From assembly GCA_964621555.1 (NCBI GenBank), contig CAZUOO010000017.1, positions 1 through 16,914 on the forward strand: DNA of 16,914 nucleotides, read 5' to 3'. Positions 1-6,644 of this stretch are shown in pieces (within the stretch, counting starts at the first letter, position 1; every line of letters begins with the position of its first letter). The notes below the pieces were generated by a model that did not search any database, was not told where the DNA came from, and was given only the letters and a program-made list of their open reading frames with translations. Made by a program: the position numbers and the translations under genes. This stretch comes from UBA2022 sp964621555 (GTDB lineage: Bacteria; Patescibacteriota; Dojkabacteria; SC72).

Positions 1-968
1 TGTGTACAGATTGGATCTGCTGGATTGGTACATGCATCAGTTACAGTTGCCTTCCCTACTATAGTTCCATCTATTTTTACATTTATGTTGTTTACATCAA
101 TTCCATCTACGTCATATGCATATCCACAGAATTCTACAGATTGTCCTACGGTTGTAGTTACTCTATCACTCCCTCCTGTTAGACCACCTCCTTCACATAT
201 ATTACCTCCGGGCTCTCCTGGTTCATCAGGTTCATCTTCATTACATGGATAATATGTACTCCTAAAGCAACCTAACTCTCCTGGAGCAGCAATACCCATT
301 TCATCAATCTGAACCCACCCACAGAAACTGGAACCAACGGACACCGTTGGCCAACTAGCCGATGATGGTACAAACTGACAATTTTCCTGACAACCAGATG
401 ATTGACCATCTTGTTGAGTTTGACCTGGACATTTACATACACTAAAGCCCTCATTACCTGTTGTAGGTGATGCACAATTATTAGCCGTAGCAGGTGGAGA
501 GGAAGTTGGACAAGCTTTTGGATCGAATGTAGTACACCTCCAATCAGTCCAACAAGAGTGAACTGAGAAGTCTTCACAAGTACAATTATAGCCACTTAAT
601 CCACCACCCGCTGCCCCCTGACATTGAGTAGAGCCTGGTCTACAATTGTAGCCACTTGACCCTGCCGTACAAAAATTATCAGCATTACCACTACTCCCAT
701 CACATAAATTATTCCCTTCCTTACATGCTCCATCCCTCCATACACAACCATAACTCTCACCACTTGCTCCCTTCACAGGACCACAACCTCCACAGGCTCC
801 TCGAGTCTCATGACTTCCACAACCATTCTCTCCTGCATCACTATCAATTGGAGAAAGATTTGAAGAACCAACTATACTCCATAATCCAAAACCTAAACCA
901 AAAGAAATAATACAAAGAGTTGCAATCAATACATATATACCTTTCTTTGTCATCCTAACTTGTCCCAT
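1..968 (-). CDS. Cys-rich secreted or surface protein, membrane-anchored N-terminus (3' end beyond window)
   Basis: The minus strand is open without a stop from an ATG at 968 to the window edge (322 complete codons), so the C-terminus is missing. Residues about 11-30 form one hydrophobic segment after a short basic start, as in a signal peptide or signal anchor, which predicts export. The roughly 220 residues after it are rich in Cys (about 26 in the exported part), Gly, Ser, Pro and Asn. They include two SGYNC units about 20 residues apart and pairs such as CKC, CTC and CQENC. The last 75 residues after an acidic Glu-Pro-Gly-rich linker have the look of an Ig-like or cadherin-like beta domain (YDVDG followed by VKIDG). 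It lies 9 bp after the 195-residue gene, so the two are probably co-transcribed. An ATG five codons later is an alternative start. I do not recognise a family; disulfide-stabilised surface protein is an inference. Confidence 0.75.
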   Translation of the reverse strand, partial: MGQVRMTKKGIYVLIATLCIISFGLGFGLWSIVGSSNLSPIDSDAGENGCGSHETRGACGGCGPVKGASGESYGCVWRDGACKEGNNLCDGSSGNADNFCTAGSSGYNCRPGSTQCQGAAGGGLSGYNCTCEDFSVHSCWTDWRCTTFDPKACPTSSPPATANNCASPTTGNEGFSVCKCPGQTQQDGQSSGCQENCQFVPSSASWPTVSVGSSFCGWVQIDEMGIAAPGELGCFRSTYYPCNEDEPDEPGEPGGNICEGGGLTGGSDRVTTTVGQSVEFCGYAYDVDGIDVNNINVKIDGTIVGKATVTDACTNPADPICT

Positions 969-977
969 AATGTTCGA

Positions 978-1565
978 TTATTCTCTAATTAAAGTCATCA
1001 ATATAGCGTCCATATCAGAAGTATCACTAACATCCTTTAGAATATATTTAAACCCATTCTTTGGATCATATTTAAACCAGTTTGATACTTGATCTTTTCC
1101 TTGTTCTGCAACATTCCATGTATCACCTGTAGAATCTACTACTAAATCAGCATATCTCGCAAAGTCATTGTCTTTTTTACCTTCAAGGAATTCGCACTTC
1201 TGTGCACCATCCTCTTTCCCATCTTTATCTGCGAGATTACAATATCCTAATGAGAGTTTTTCATCGGTAGTATCTTTTGTGAATACAAGTTCAGATTTTG
1301 CAGGGCTAACAACTTTAACAATTGTAACCCCTGGAGTTCCGGAGTTTGTTTCTACAGTCCAAGTTTCAGGGTAGTCGAAGGATATTTTTAAATCAGTGTT
1401 AGTATATTTAGTAGTCTTAACAACTGCAGGGATATTATCAGCACTCTTTTTCTTAGCTTCTTGTATGTCCATATACCTTCCTAAGTAGTATCCACCTGCT
1501 CCAAAAAGAAGAACCAACATAAATACACCAAACACCACATACCACTTAGTACCAGTATTTTCCAT
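978..1565 (-). CDS. Single-pass membrane-anchored protein with extracytoplasmic domain
   Basis: This 195-residue protein has one hydrophobic helix at residues 8-30, with a Gly-Gly-Tyr-Tyr-Leu-Gly edge, and then a hydrophilic domain that should face outward. The stretch ISFDYPETWTV at about residues 61-71 resembles the opening strand of PsbP-like or lipoprotein-type domains seen in many small exported bacterial proteins. That is a resemblance only. Two Cys, at about residues 108 and 124, could form a disulfide. The gene lies 85 bp after rseP with its own candidate promoter, and 9 bp before the Cys-rich gene, so the pair may be a two-gene surface unit. No Shine-Dalgarno sequence is seen before the ATG. 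Function unknown. Confidence 0.8.
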   Translation of the reverse strand: MENTGTKWYVVFGVFMLVLLFGAGGYYLGRYMDIQEAKKKSADNIPAVVKTTKYTNTDLKISFDYPETWTVETNSGTPGVTIVKVVSPAKSELVFTKDTTDEKLSLGYCNLADKDGKEDGAQKCEFLEGKKDNDFARYADLVVDSTGDTWNVAEQGKDQVSNWFKYDPKNGFKYILKDVSDTSDMDAILMTLIRE

Positions 1566-1601
1566 ACAAAAATTGGGTTATATAACTTAGACCCTTGATA
1601 T

Positions 1602-1630
1602 AGAATATTAGAAGAAGAGAAGTTTGTAAA
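1602..1630 (-). promoter_or_regulatory. Candidate promoter for the 195-aa / Cys-rich gene pair
   Basis: On the minus strand a TTTACA hexamer (1625-1630) is followed after exactly 17 bp by TATTCT (1602-1607). These match the sigma-70 consensus at 5/6 and 4/6 and would start transcription about 30 bp before the ATG at 1565, in the longest spacer of this stretch. Based on sequence match only. Confidence 0.45.
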
Positions 1631-1650
1631 GATATTAGGAGCCTGTAGTA

Positions 1651-2790
1651 CTAGCGTAGCAATTCCCTCAGATTATTGAATAGAAGGATATCCTTAAACA
1701 TAATTCCAACCATCAATAATAATAGAAGGATGAAACTGATATTAATAGCATATGCCTCAACTTTTTTATTCCAATACTTACCAAAGAGTTTTTCTAAAAC
1801 TGTTAACAACACCCTACCCCCATCCAAAGCAGGTATAGGGAGAAGATTCATTATCGCTAGGGTGAAACTAAGATCTGCCGTTAATCCTAGAAGGGTTATA
1901 AATCCATACTGTTTGAAAGCTTCCACAATTACATATATCCCTATAGGCCCAGAAATATTATTAGCCACGGTTGAATAATCACCTGTCTGCTTAGCTTCAG
2001 AAAATATGTCCCCTAGCCTTTCAGAAATTAACTTCAATAGATTCAAAGAATGACCTGCACCTGAAATCAGTTTATCCTTAGAATAGTCTAGGTACACAAT
2101 GTAGTTAGAGGGAAGGAGTACCCCCGCCTTTCCTTCATCTGACAGCTTAACCGTATAATCCACACACTCAGTGTCACAAACGTTAAGAGTCACCTCCTGC
2201 CCCGCACGACCCGCCACATATTCACGAAACTCGTTAGCATACTCAAGCATCTTTCCATCTATACTCTTAATCACACCCATATTTGGCAGTCCTGCCTCTA
2301 TTGATGCACCACCCTCAACCAACTCAGTATACTCAACCTCTCCCACCCTCTCTACAACAATCGAACCAACTACAGGTTTAAAGTCTCGGACTGCATCACC
2401 CAATTGCCATTTATACCCGGCAGATATAATGAAAGCGTAGTATACAATTAAGGCAAACACCAAGTTCATGAATATACCTGCTAACAGGATTACAATCTGC
2501 TTCCACTTACTTATGTTCTTGAAATTGCGACTATCAACCCCCGCTTTTTCGTCTAATAGTTCATCTCCTTCACCAAGAATTTTTACATAACCACCTATGG
2601 GGAGGAGGTTTAACCTATACTCAGTCTCTCCAATCTTCTTTCCCCATATCTTTGGCCCCATACCAATTGCAAAAGCCTCTACCTTAACTTTAAAAAACTT
2701 TGCAGAAAGGAAATGCCCCAATTCATGAATGGTAATTAAAAATCCAAGAATGAGAAGTACTATTAATATGTTTACAATTACAGGAATCAT
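1651..2790 (-). CDS. rseP: RIP metalloprotease RseP (site-2 protease, M50B)
   Basis: This is an intramembrane zinc protease that cleaves membrane-embedded substrates such as anti-sigma factors or leftover signal peptides. The zinc motif HELGH is at residues 22-26 in the first membrane helix. A PDZ-like region spans about residues 115-225, and the second active-site motif NLLPIPALDGG carries Asp323 in a late helix. A hydrophobic helix closes the 379-residue protein. One PDZ domain rather than two, and this length, fit the Gram-positive and reduced-genome form. It starts 22 bp after frr. In many bacteria rseP follows frr only after uppS, cdsA and dxr, which are absent here. No anti-sigma gene is nearby, so the substrate is unknown. 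Confidence 0.95.
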   Translation of the reverse strand: MIPVIVNILIVLLILGFLITIHELGHFLSAKFFKVKVEAFAIGMGPKIWGKKIGETEYRLNLLPIGGYVKILGEGDELLDEKAGVDSRNFKNISKWKQIVILLAGIFMNLVFALIVYYAFIISAGYKWQLGDAVRDFKPVVGSIVVERVGEVEYTELVEGGASIEAGLPNMGVIKSIDGKMLEYANEFREYVAGRAGQEVTLNVCDTECVDYTVKLSDEGKAGVLLPSNYIVYLDYSKDKLISGAGHSLNLLKLISERLGDIFSEAKQTGDYSTVANNISGPIGIYVIVEAFKQYGFITLLGLTADLSFTLAIMNLLPIPALDGGRVLLTVLEKLFGKYWNKKVEAYAINISFILLLLLMVGIMFKDILLFNNLRELLR

Positions 2791-2812
2791 TATTTCAAGG
2801 TATTACGATTAT

Positions 2813-3358
2813 TTAGATTGTCATCAACTCTGTTTCTTTCTTCTCCTTCACTTCCTCTATCTTCTCGTTTGTCTTCTTTACCATTTTCTCAGCTTCTTCC
2901 TTAACTCTCTTTCCTTCATCTTCTGAGACACCACTGGAAACCATGGAGTCGACTGTCTTCATAAAGTCCTGACGTACATTTCTTACAGAGATCCTACTCG
3001 TTTCAACCTTCTCCTTCATTATCCTCACGAACTCTTTTCTTCGCTCCTCATTTAACTCAGGAACTTTAACTCTAACATACTCACCCTCTCTCATAGCTTG
3101 AAAACCTAGGTTAGAGGAGTTGATTGCCTTCTCAATTGTTTCTAGCAATGATTTATCCCATGGTTGAATTAGGAGTGACCTGCTATCAGATACAGATATA
3201 TTCCCAACAGATTTAAGGTTAGACATTGTCCCATATGCACTTACTTTTACATCCTCAACCAATTCTGGGGTGGCACGACCTGTATGTATCTGTACTAAAT
3301 CAGCCAGCAAATGTTCTACGCATCTATCTAGATTTAATTGAAACTCATTTAAGTCCAT
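2813..3358 (-). CDS. frr: Ribosome recycling factor
   Basis: RRF works with EF-G to split post-termination ribosomes and release mRNA and tRNA. The 181-residue length is close to the usual 185. Family hallmarks are visible: IHTGRATP at about residues 24-31, LIQPWDKS in the middle domain, and VPELNEERRKEFV, which leads into the long C-terminal helical bundle rich in Lys and Glu. It is third in the cluster rpsB-tsf-frr, with pyrH missing before it. The 63-bp spacer upstream carries a strong extended -10 element, so frr may have its own transcript besides read-through from tsf. It ends 22 bp before rseP. Confidence 0.97.
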   Translation of the reverse strand: MDLNEFQLNLDRCVEHLLADLVQIHTGRATPELVEDVKVSAYGTMSNLKSVGNISVSDSRSLLIQPWDKSLLETIEKAINSSNLGFQAMREGEYVRVKVPELNEERRKEFVRIMKEKVETSRISVRNVRQDFMKTVDSMVSSGVSEDEGKRVKEEAEKMVKKTNEKIEEVKEKKETELMTI

Positions 3359-3386
3359 ATGTTAAAAAGTCTAAACTTATTGAAAA

Positions 3387-3395
3387 ATTATACCA
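3387..3395 (-). promoter_or_regulatory. Extended -10 promoter upstream of frr
   Basis: The minus strand reads TGGTATAAT: a perfect TATAAT (3387-3392) with the TGn extension. An RNA starting about 7 bp downstream would have a leader of roughly 20 nt before the frr ATG at 3358. No good -35 is present, which extended -10 promoters do not need. It sits in the 63-bp tsf-frr spacer. Confidence 0.6.
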
Positions 3396-3421
3396 CCTAT
3401 TGAATGTATTTGCAGAAAAGA

Positions 3422-4135
3422 TTACTTACCCAACTCCCAAATCATTATCCTTCTGATCTGTAGTGGTTCACCTAATTTCTGTATGTTCTCATCTAGTAGT
3501 GCACGAATGGTTTTAGACTCATCTTTAAACCATTTCTGTTCTAATAGACAGTGCTCGGCATAGTATTTAGAAAACTTTCCCTCCATAATCTTCTCCCACA
3601 TAGCTTCTGGCTTACCCTCTTCTTTCAATTCTCTACTAAAGAGATCCTTAAGCTCAGCCACTTTATCGGCAGGAACATTTTCTTTTGAAACATAGGTAGG
3701 TTTCATTGCAGCAACCTGAAGTGAAATTTCATGTACGAATGATTTAAATTCCTCATTTCTAGCAACGAAGTCAGTCTTACATGTAACCTCAACGACTGAT
3801 GCTAGCCTTTTATCCAAACCGTGTACGTAGGAATCAATCATACCTTCAGCTTTCTCAGAAGTATCATTACCAATTGGTTCATTCCAACCTCTTTCATTGA
3901 TAATTTCCACTGCTTTCTCAAAGTCGTTACCTGCATCTTCTAATGCCAATTTACACAAACCAATCTTAGCTCCTGTTAGGTTACGAAGACGGCTAACCAC
4001 ATCACTCTTTGAATTAATGTAATCAACTGCTTTCTGCATATCTCCACCGCTACTCTCTAACGCCTCTTTACAAAGGGCCATTCCTGCAGAAGTTTTTGCT
4101 CTCAGTGCTTTAATATCGTCAAGTGTGTATGACAT
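3422..4135 (-). CDS. tsf: Elongation factor Ts with duplicated N-terminal UBA-like domain
   Basis: EF-Ts is the guanine-nucleotide exchange factor for EF-Tu. Residues 121-130 (TDFVARNEEF) are the strongly conserved EF-Tu contact motif, followed by ISLQVAAMKPTYVS and, near the C-terminus, CLLEQKWFKDESKTI, both typical of the family. The protein has 237 residues. The odd part is the N-terminus. Residues 7-44 and 46-83 are two copies of the UBA-like helical domain, about 17 of 38 positions identical, each with the LCKxALE core; one copy is normal. It starts 28 bp after rpsB with no visible Shine-Dalgarno, so translation may be coupled or SD-independent. The usual next gene, pyrH, is absent. Confidence 0.96.
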   Translation of the reverse strand: MSYTLDDIKALRAKTSAGMALCKEALESSGGDMQKAVDYINSKSDVVSRLRNLTGAKIGLCKLALEDAGNDFEKAVEIINERGWNEPIGNDTSEKAEGMIDSYVHGLDKRLASVVEVTCKTDFVARNEEFKSFVHEISLQVAAMKPTYVSKENVPADKVAELKDLFSRELKEEGKPEAMWEKIMEGKFSKYYAEHCLLEQKWFKDESKTIRALLDENIQKLGEPLQIRRIMIWELGK

Positions 4136-4162
4136 CGTGTAAATATGTAAAAAGTTAACTAA

Positions 4163-5053
4163 TTACTTAGCTTTGCTAACAACTCTAACTGTTTTGAAAG
4201 CTTCGTCCATACTCTTTCCTTCTTTCAAGGCCTTAATTCTTTCTCTTTCCTGTTCTTCCATTGCTCTATTCTTCTCAACTTCGTTAGCAAAATCCTCAGC
4301 CATTTTAGCAAGCTTGTTCTCCTCTTCTTTTCTGAGGGTAACGAGTGCCTTAGCTTTGATTCCTTCCTTGATTGCCTCTCCAAAGATATTTACGAATAGT
4401 GAGATACTCTTAATTGAGTCATCGTTGGCAGGAATTGGGTATGTAACCACAGATGGATCACTGTTTGTATCGATTAGCGATACAACTGGAATTCCAACAT
4501 TCATAGCTTCCTTAACGGAGTTCTTTTCCAACTTGCTATCTACAACAATCATCATTGTTGGAAGTTTATCCATGAATTTGATTCCGCTATAGATTTTGTT
4601 TAATCGCTCAACGTCTCTTTTCATCATCAACTGCTCTCTCTTTACCAAATCTGTAGCACCTGATGCTAAGGTTGATTCCATTGAAACCAACTTATCAACA
4701 CTCTTTTTAATTGCTTTGAAGTTTGTGAACAATCCTCCTGGCCATCTTTTATTGATATAGAAAGCACCACTTGCTTCTGCCATTTCTTGTACCAATGATG
4801 CTGCCTGTCCCTTTGTACCAACAACTAAAATATTCCCTTTATCTGAAGCTTCTTTAATAGCTTTTAGCGCTTTCTTTAACTGGGTTAATGTGGAGATTAG
4901 GTCGATAATATGCACACCATTTCTTTCAACATGGATGTACTGCTTCATCTTTGGGCTCCATGCACTCTTCTTGTGTCCAAAATGCACTCCAGCGCTTAGG
5001 AGTTCTTCCAATGAAGGTAATTTGAAATCGATATTTTTTGCGGACTCGTTCAT
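4163..5053 (-). CDS. rpsB: 30S ribosomal protein S2
   Basis: S2 is a structural protein of the small subunit body. Signatures include LLSAGVHFGHKKSAWSPKM near the N-terminus, INKRWPGGLFTNF, and the late segment VVSLIDTNSDPSVVTYPIPANDDS. At 296 residues it is longer than the usual 230-260; the excess is mainly a highly charged Lys/Glu helical tail from about residue 235. The gene has its own promoter and a leader of about 95 nt with a strong hairpin. A purine-rich AAGGAAAGGA precedes the ATG, one of the few good Shine-Dalgarno sequences in the window. It heads the cluster tsf-frr-rseP. Confidence 0.97.
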   Translation of the reverse strand: MNESAKNIDFKLPSLEELLSAGVHFGHKKSAWSPKMKQYIHVERNGVHIIDLISTLTQLKKALKAIKEASDKGNILVVGTKGQAASLVQEMAEASGAFYINKRWPGGLFTNFKAIKKSVDKLVSMESTLASGATDLVKREQLMMKRDVERLNKIYSGIKFMDKLPTMMIVVDSKLEKNSVKEAMNVGIPVVSLIDTNSDPSVVTYPIPANDDSIKSISLFVNIFGEAIKEGIKAKALVTLRKEEENKLAKMAEDFANEVEKNRAMEEQERERIKALKEGKSMDEAFKTVRVVSKAK

Positions 5054-5079
5054 AATTTTGTTCCTTTCCTTAAACCACC

Positions 5080-5121
5080 TATCTCATAAGGGATTAAATT
5101 CCCAGGAAAAGGTATGAGATA
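5080..5121 (-). promoter_or_regulatory. Structured rpsB mRNA leader (candidate autoregulatory hairpin)
   Basis: Perfect 9-bp arms, tatctcata (5080-5088) and tatgagata (5113-5121), enclose a small inner GGGA/TCCC stem-loop. The hairpin falls between the predicted start of transcription (about 5149) and the ATG at 5053. S2 represses its own operon through the rpsB leader in several bacteria. Whether this hairpin is such a site is inference; I cannot match it to a known leader model by eye. Confidence 0.5.
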
Positions 5122-5155
5122 TGTGAGATATATTAAATAAAATATTACAGTTAGG

Positions 5156-5184
5156 ATAATATCAGAAATGAATAATCTAGACAA
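5156..5184 (-). promoter_or_regulatory. Promoter of the rpsB-tsf-frr cluster
   Basis: The minus strand has TTGTCT (5179-5184), exactly 17 bp, then TATTAT (5156-5161), matching sigma-70 at 4/6 and 5/6. A short inverted repeat tagac-aa-gtcta (5178-5189) overlaps the -35. The site sits just after the stop of the HAD gene and gives rpsB a leader of about 95 nt. Confidence 0.6.
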
Positions 5185-5191
5185 GTCTAAA

Positions 5192-5926
5192 TTACTGAGA
5201 ATATCCCATTTCTTGAACCAACTCTGAGAAATCGTTGATAATGAAATCTGGAACTACACGAATCTGCATATCCTGCCCCATTGGATTACCATCTTCAGGT
5301 GGATCAAACATACCCGCCCTTATCCCTACCAACTGAGCCCCTCTAATATCGTTCTTATAGTTATTACCAAGCATAATTGTATCCTTAACGTCTACACCTA
5401 ACTTAGAAGTGGCTAGTGTAAAAAGAGCTCCAAAGGGCTTTTCAAATATAACTTCCTCAGATGCAAATATCTGGTCTAAATATGGAATTAGTCCTGCATA
5501 CTGGGCTTTCTTAATACGTAAGCCCAAAGCTCCATCAGAGATGATAGCTAACTTCACCCCAAACTCCCGCAACCTTTTCAAAGTAGTTTTTACATTCTCA
5601 TATACTTCGATATGGTCTAAAAAGTACTGCCAATACATCTCCTCCACCTCTGGAAGTATTGAAAGATCGTAGGTACCCAGAGCTTCATCGAGCGCCATTC
5701 TAAATACCAATATCCTACTATGACGTGTATGAACACTAGGGAAACTTCTCTGAATAATCATCTCTTTATCCATTACCCCGTTAAAAAAGGGTTTCTCTTC
5801 TAAACCAAACTTCTTCGTGAGGATTTTTGTAACATGGAGTAGCGCCTTATCGTAAAGCTTATTGCTTTTAATAAGGGTATCGTCGAGATCTAGAAGCAAG
5901 GCTTTATATTTCTTTACCTTTGGCAT
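5192..5926 (-). CDS. HAD-superfamily hydrolase (phosphatase-like)
   Basis: This is a cytoplasmic phosphotransfer enzyme of 244 residues with all four HAD motifs. Motif I is DLDDT with nucleophile Asp13 and acid Asp15. Motif II is Ser130 in LAIISDG. Motif III is Lys163 in FEKP. Motif IV is LGNNYKNDIRGA with Asp183. An alpha-helical cap lies between motifs I and II, as in the subfamily IA group (phosphoglycolate phosphatase and YjjG-like enzymes). The substrate cannot be read from sequence; nucleotide monophosphate or house-cleaning phosphatase is a guess. It starts 45 bp after radC. The stop is immediately followed by the rpsB promoter, so it probably ends the upstream transcription unit. Confidence 0.88.
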   Translation of the reverse strand: MPKVKKYKALLLDLDDTLIKSNKLYDKALLHVTKILTKKFGLEEKPFFNGVMDKEMIIQRSFPSVHTRHSRILVFRMALDEALGTYDLSILPEVEEMYWQYFLDHIEVYENVKTTLKRLREFGVKLAIISDGALGLRIKKAQYAGLIPYLDQIFASEEVIFEKPFGALFTLATSKLGVDVKDTIMLGNNYKNDIRGAQLVGIRAGMFDPPEDGNPMGQDMQIRVVPDFIINDFSELVQEMGYSQ

Positions 5927-5971
5927 GGGGCAGTATTAAATAGATTATGGGCAATTCTAATACATCTTACA

Positions 5972-6604
5972 CTATATCTCCACCCTACTCCAACCCTCCT
6001 GAGTGATAACAAGATGATCTAACAATTGCAAACCCACTATATCACAAGACTCCTTTAAATTTTTAGTGAAGCTAATATCTTCAACGCTTGGAGTGTGATC
6101 ACCTGAGGGATGATTATGTGCAAGAAGTATATACGCACAATTTAAGGAAAGTGCAGGAATGATTATATCCCTAGGTTTAATAGATATTCTATCCAAACTG
6201 CCTATTGCCACGGTCTGTTTTTTCAACAGTTCATACCTAGCATTTAGGAAAAGGCCCACCACATGCTCCTGTTTATACCTGCCAATATACTTAAGAATGT
6301 TCCACGCCTCTTTACTGTTATATATCCGACCACCTTTCTCCTTATGCAGACTGTATATCCTAGCACCCAACTCTATACCTGCAAGTATCTGCATCGCCTT
6401 CACCTTACCCACACCCTTCACAGAAATCATCTGCTCATATATATCCAACCCCTGTGAAACAGAACCGAGAATTTTACCCTCAACCTGCTTAGCCACCGTT
6501 GAAAAGTTATACCCCTTAATCCCTTTAGAGAGCATTATTGCAAGCAATTCCTGATTGCTCAAAGATTCTACACCTCTCATTTGAAATTTCTCTCTTGGTT
6601 GCAT
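5972..6604 (-). CDS. radC: RadC family JAMM/MPN+ protein
   Basis: The N-terminal half carries a helix-hairpin-helix-like DNA-binding stretch (SVKGVGKVKA, residues 61-70). The C-terminal half is the RadC JAB domain with metal motif HNHPSG...D: His163, His165 and Asp176, with Glu113 as the likely catalytic glutamate. Length 210 is normal. The repair role once assigned to RadC is disputed; in several bacteria the gene is competence-induced. Here it lies 40 bp after topA. In Bacillus radC neighbours mreBCD, so its presence near the mre operon is a conserved theme. The spacer before it holds a 32-bp element repeated upstream of dprA. No Shine-Dalgarno is seen. Confidence 0.93.
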   Translation of the reverse strand: MQPREKFQMRGVESLSNQELLAIMLSKGIKGYNFSTVAKQVEGKILGSVSQGLDIYEQMISVKGVGKVKAMQILAGIELGARIYSLHKEKGGRIYNSKEAWNILKYIGRYKQEHVVGLFLNARYELLKKQTVAIGSLDRISIKPRDIIIPALSLNCAYILLAHNHPSGDHTPSVEDISFTKNLKESCDIVGLQLLDHLVITQEGWSRVEI

Positions 6605-6610
6605 AGAGAG

Positions 6611-6642
6611 ATTGTACAGAATAGAAATGAAATATTTCTTAA
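6611..6642 (-). repeat. Repeated upstream element, copy 1 (before radC)
   Basis: This 32-bp stretch of the minus strand starts TTAAGAA and ends TCTGTACAAT, 6 bp before the radC ATG. It is identical at 28 of 32 positions, without gaps, to the stretch before dprA (9271-9302). Both copies begin within 2 bp of the upstream gene's TAG stop. The terminal TACAAT is 5/6 to a -10 hexamer, but there is no convincing -35 at 17 bp. Confidence 0.7.
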
Positions 6643-6644
6643 AA

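Noticed and set aside
1..14. Third copy of the dprA/radC element at the window start (gtacagattg)
   Set aside because: Only about ten bases match and they lie inside the Cys-rich coding frame; this is chance.
25..910. Open frames on the plus strand and in another minus frame at 25-252, 272-595 and 656-910
   Set aside because: They are shadows of the long minus-strand Cys-rich frame, which runs unbroken through the region and shows a signal anchor and coherent composition. The shadows have low-complexity or His/Pro-rich translations.
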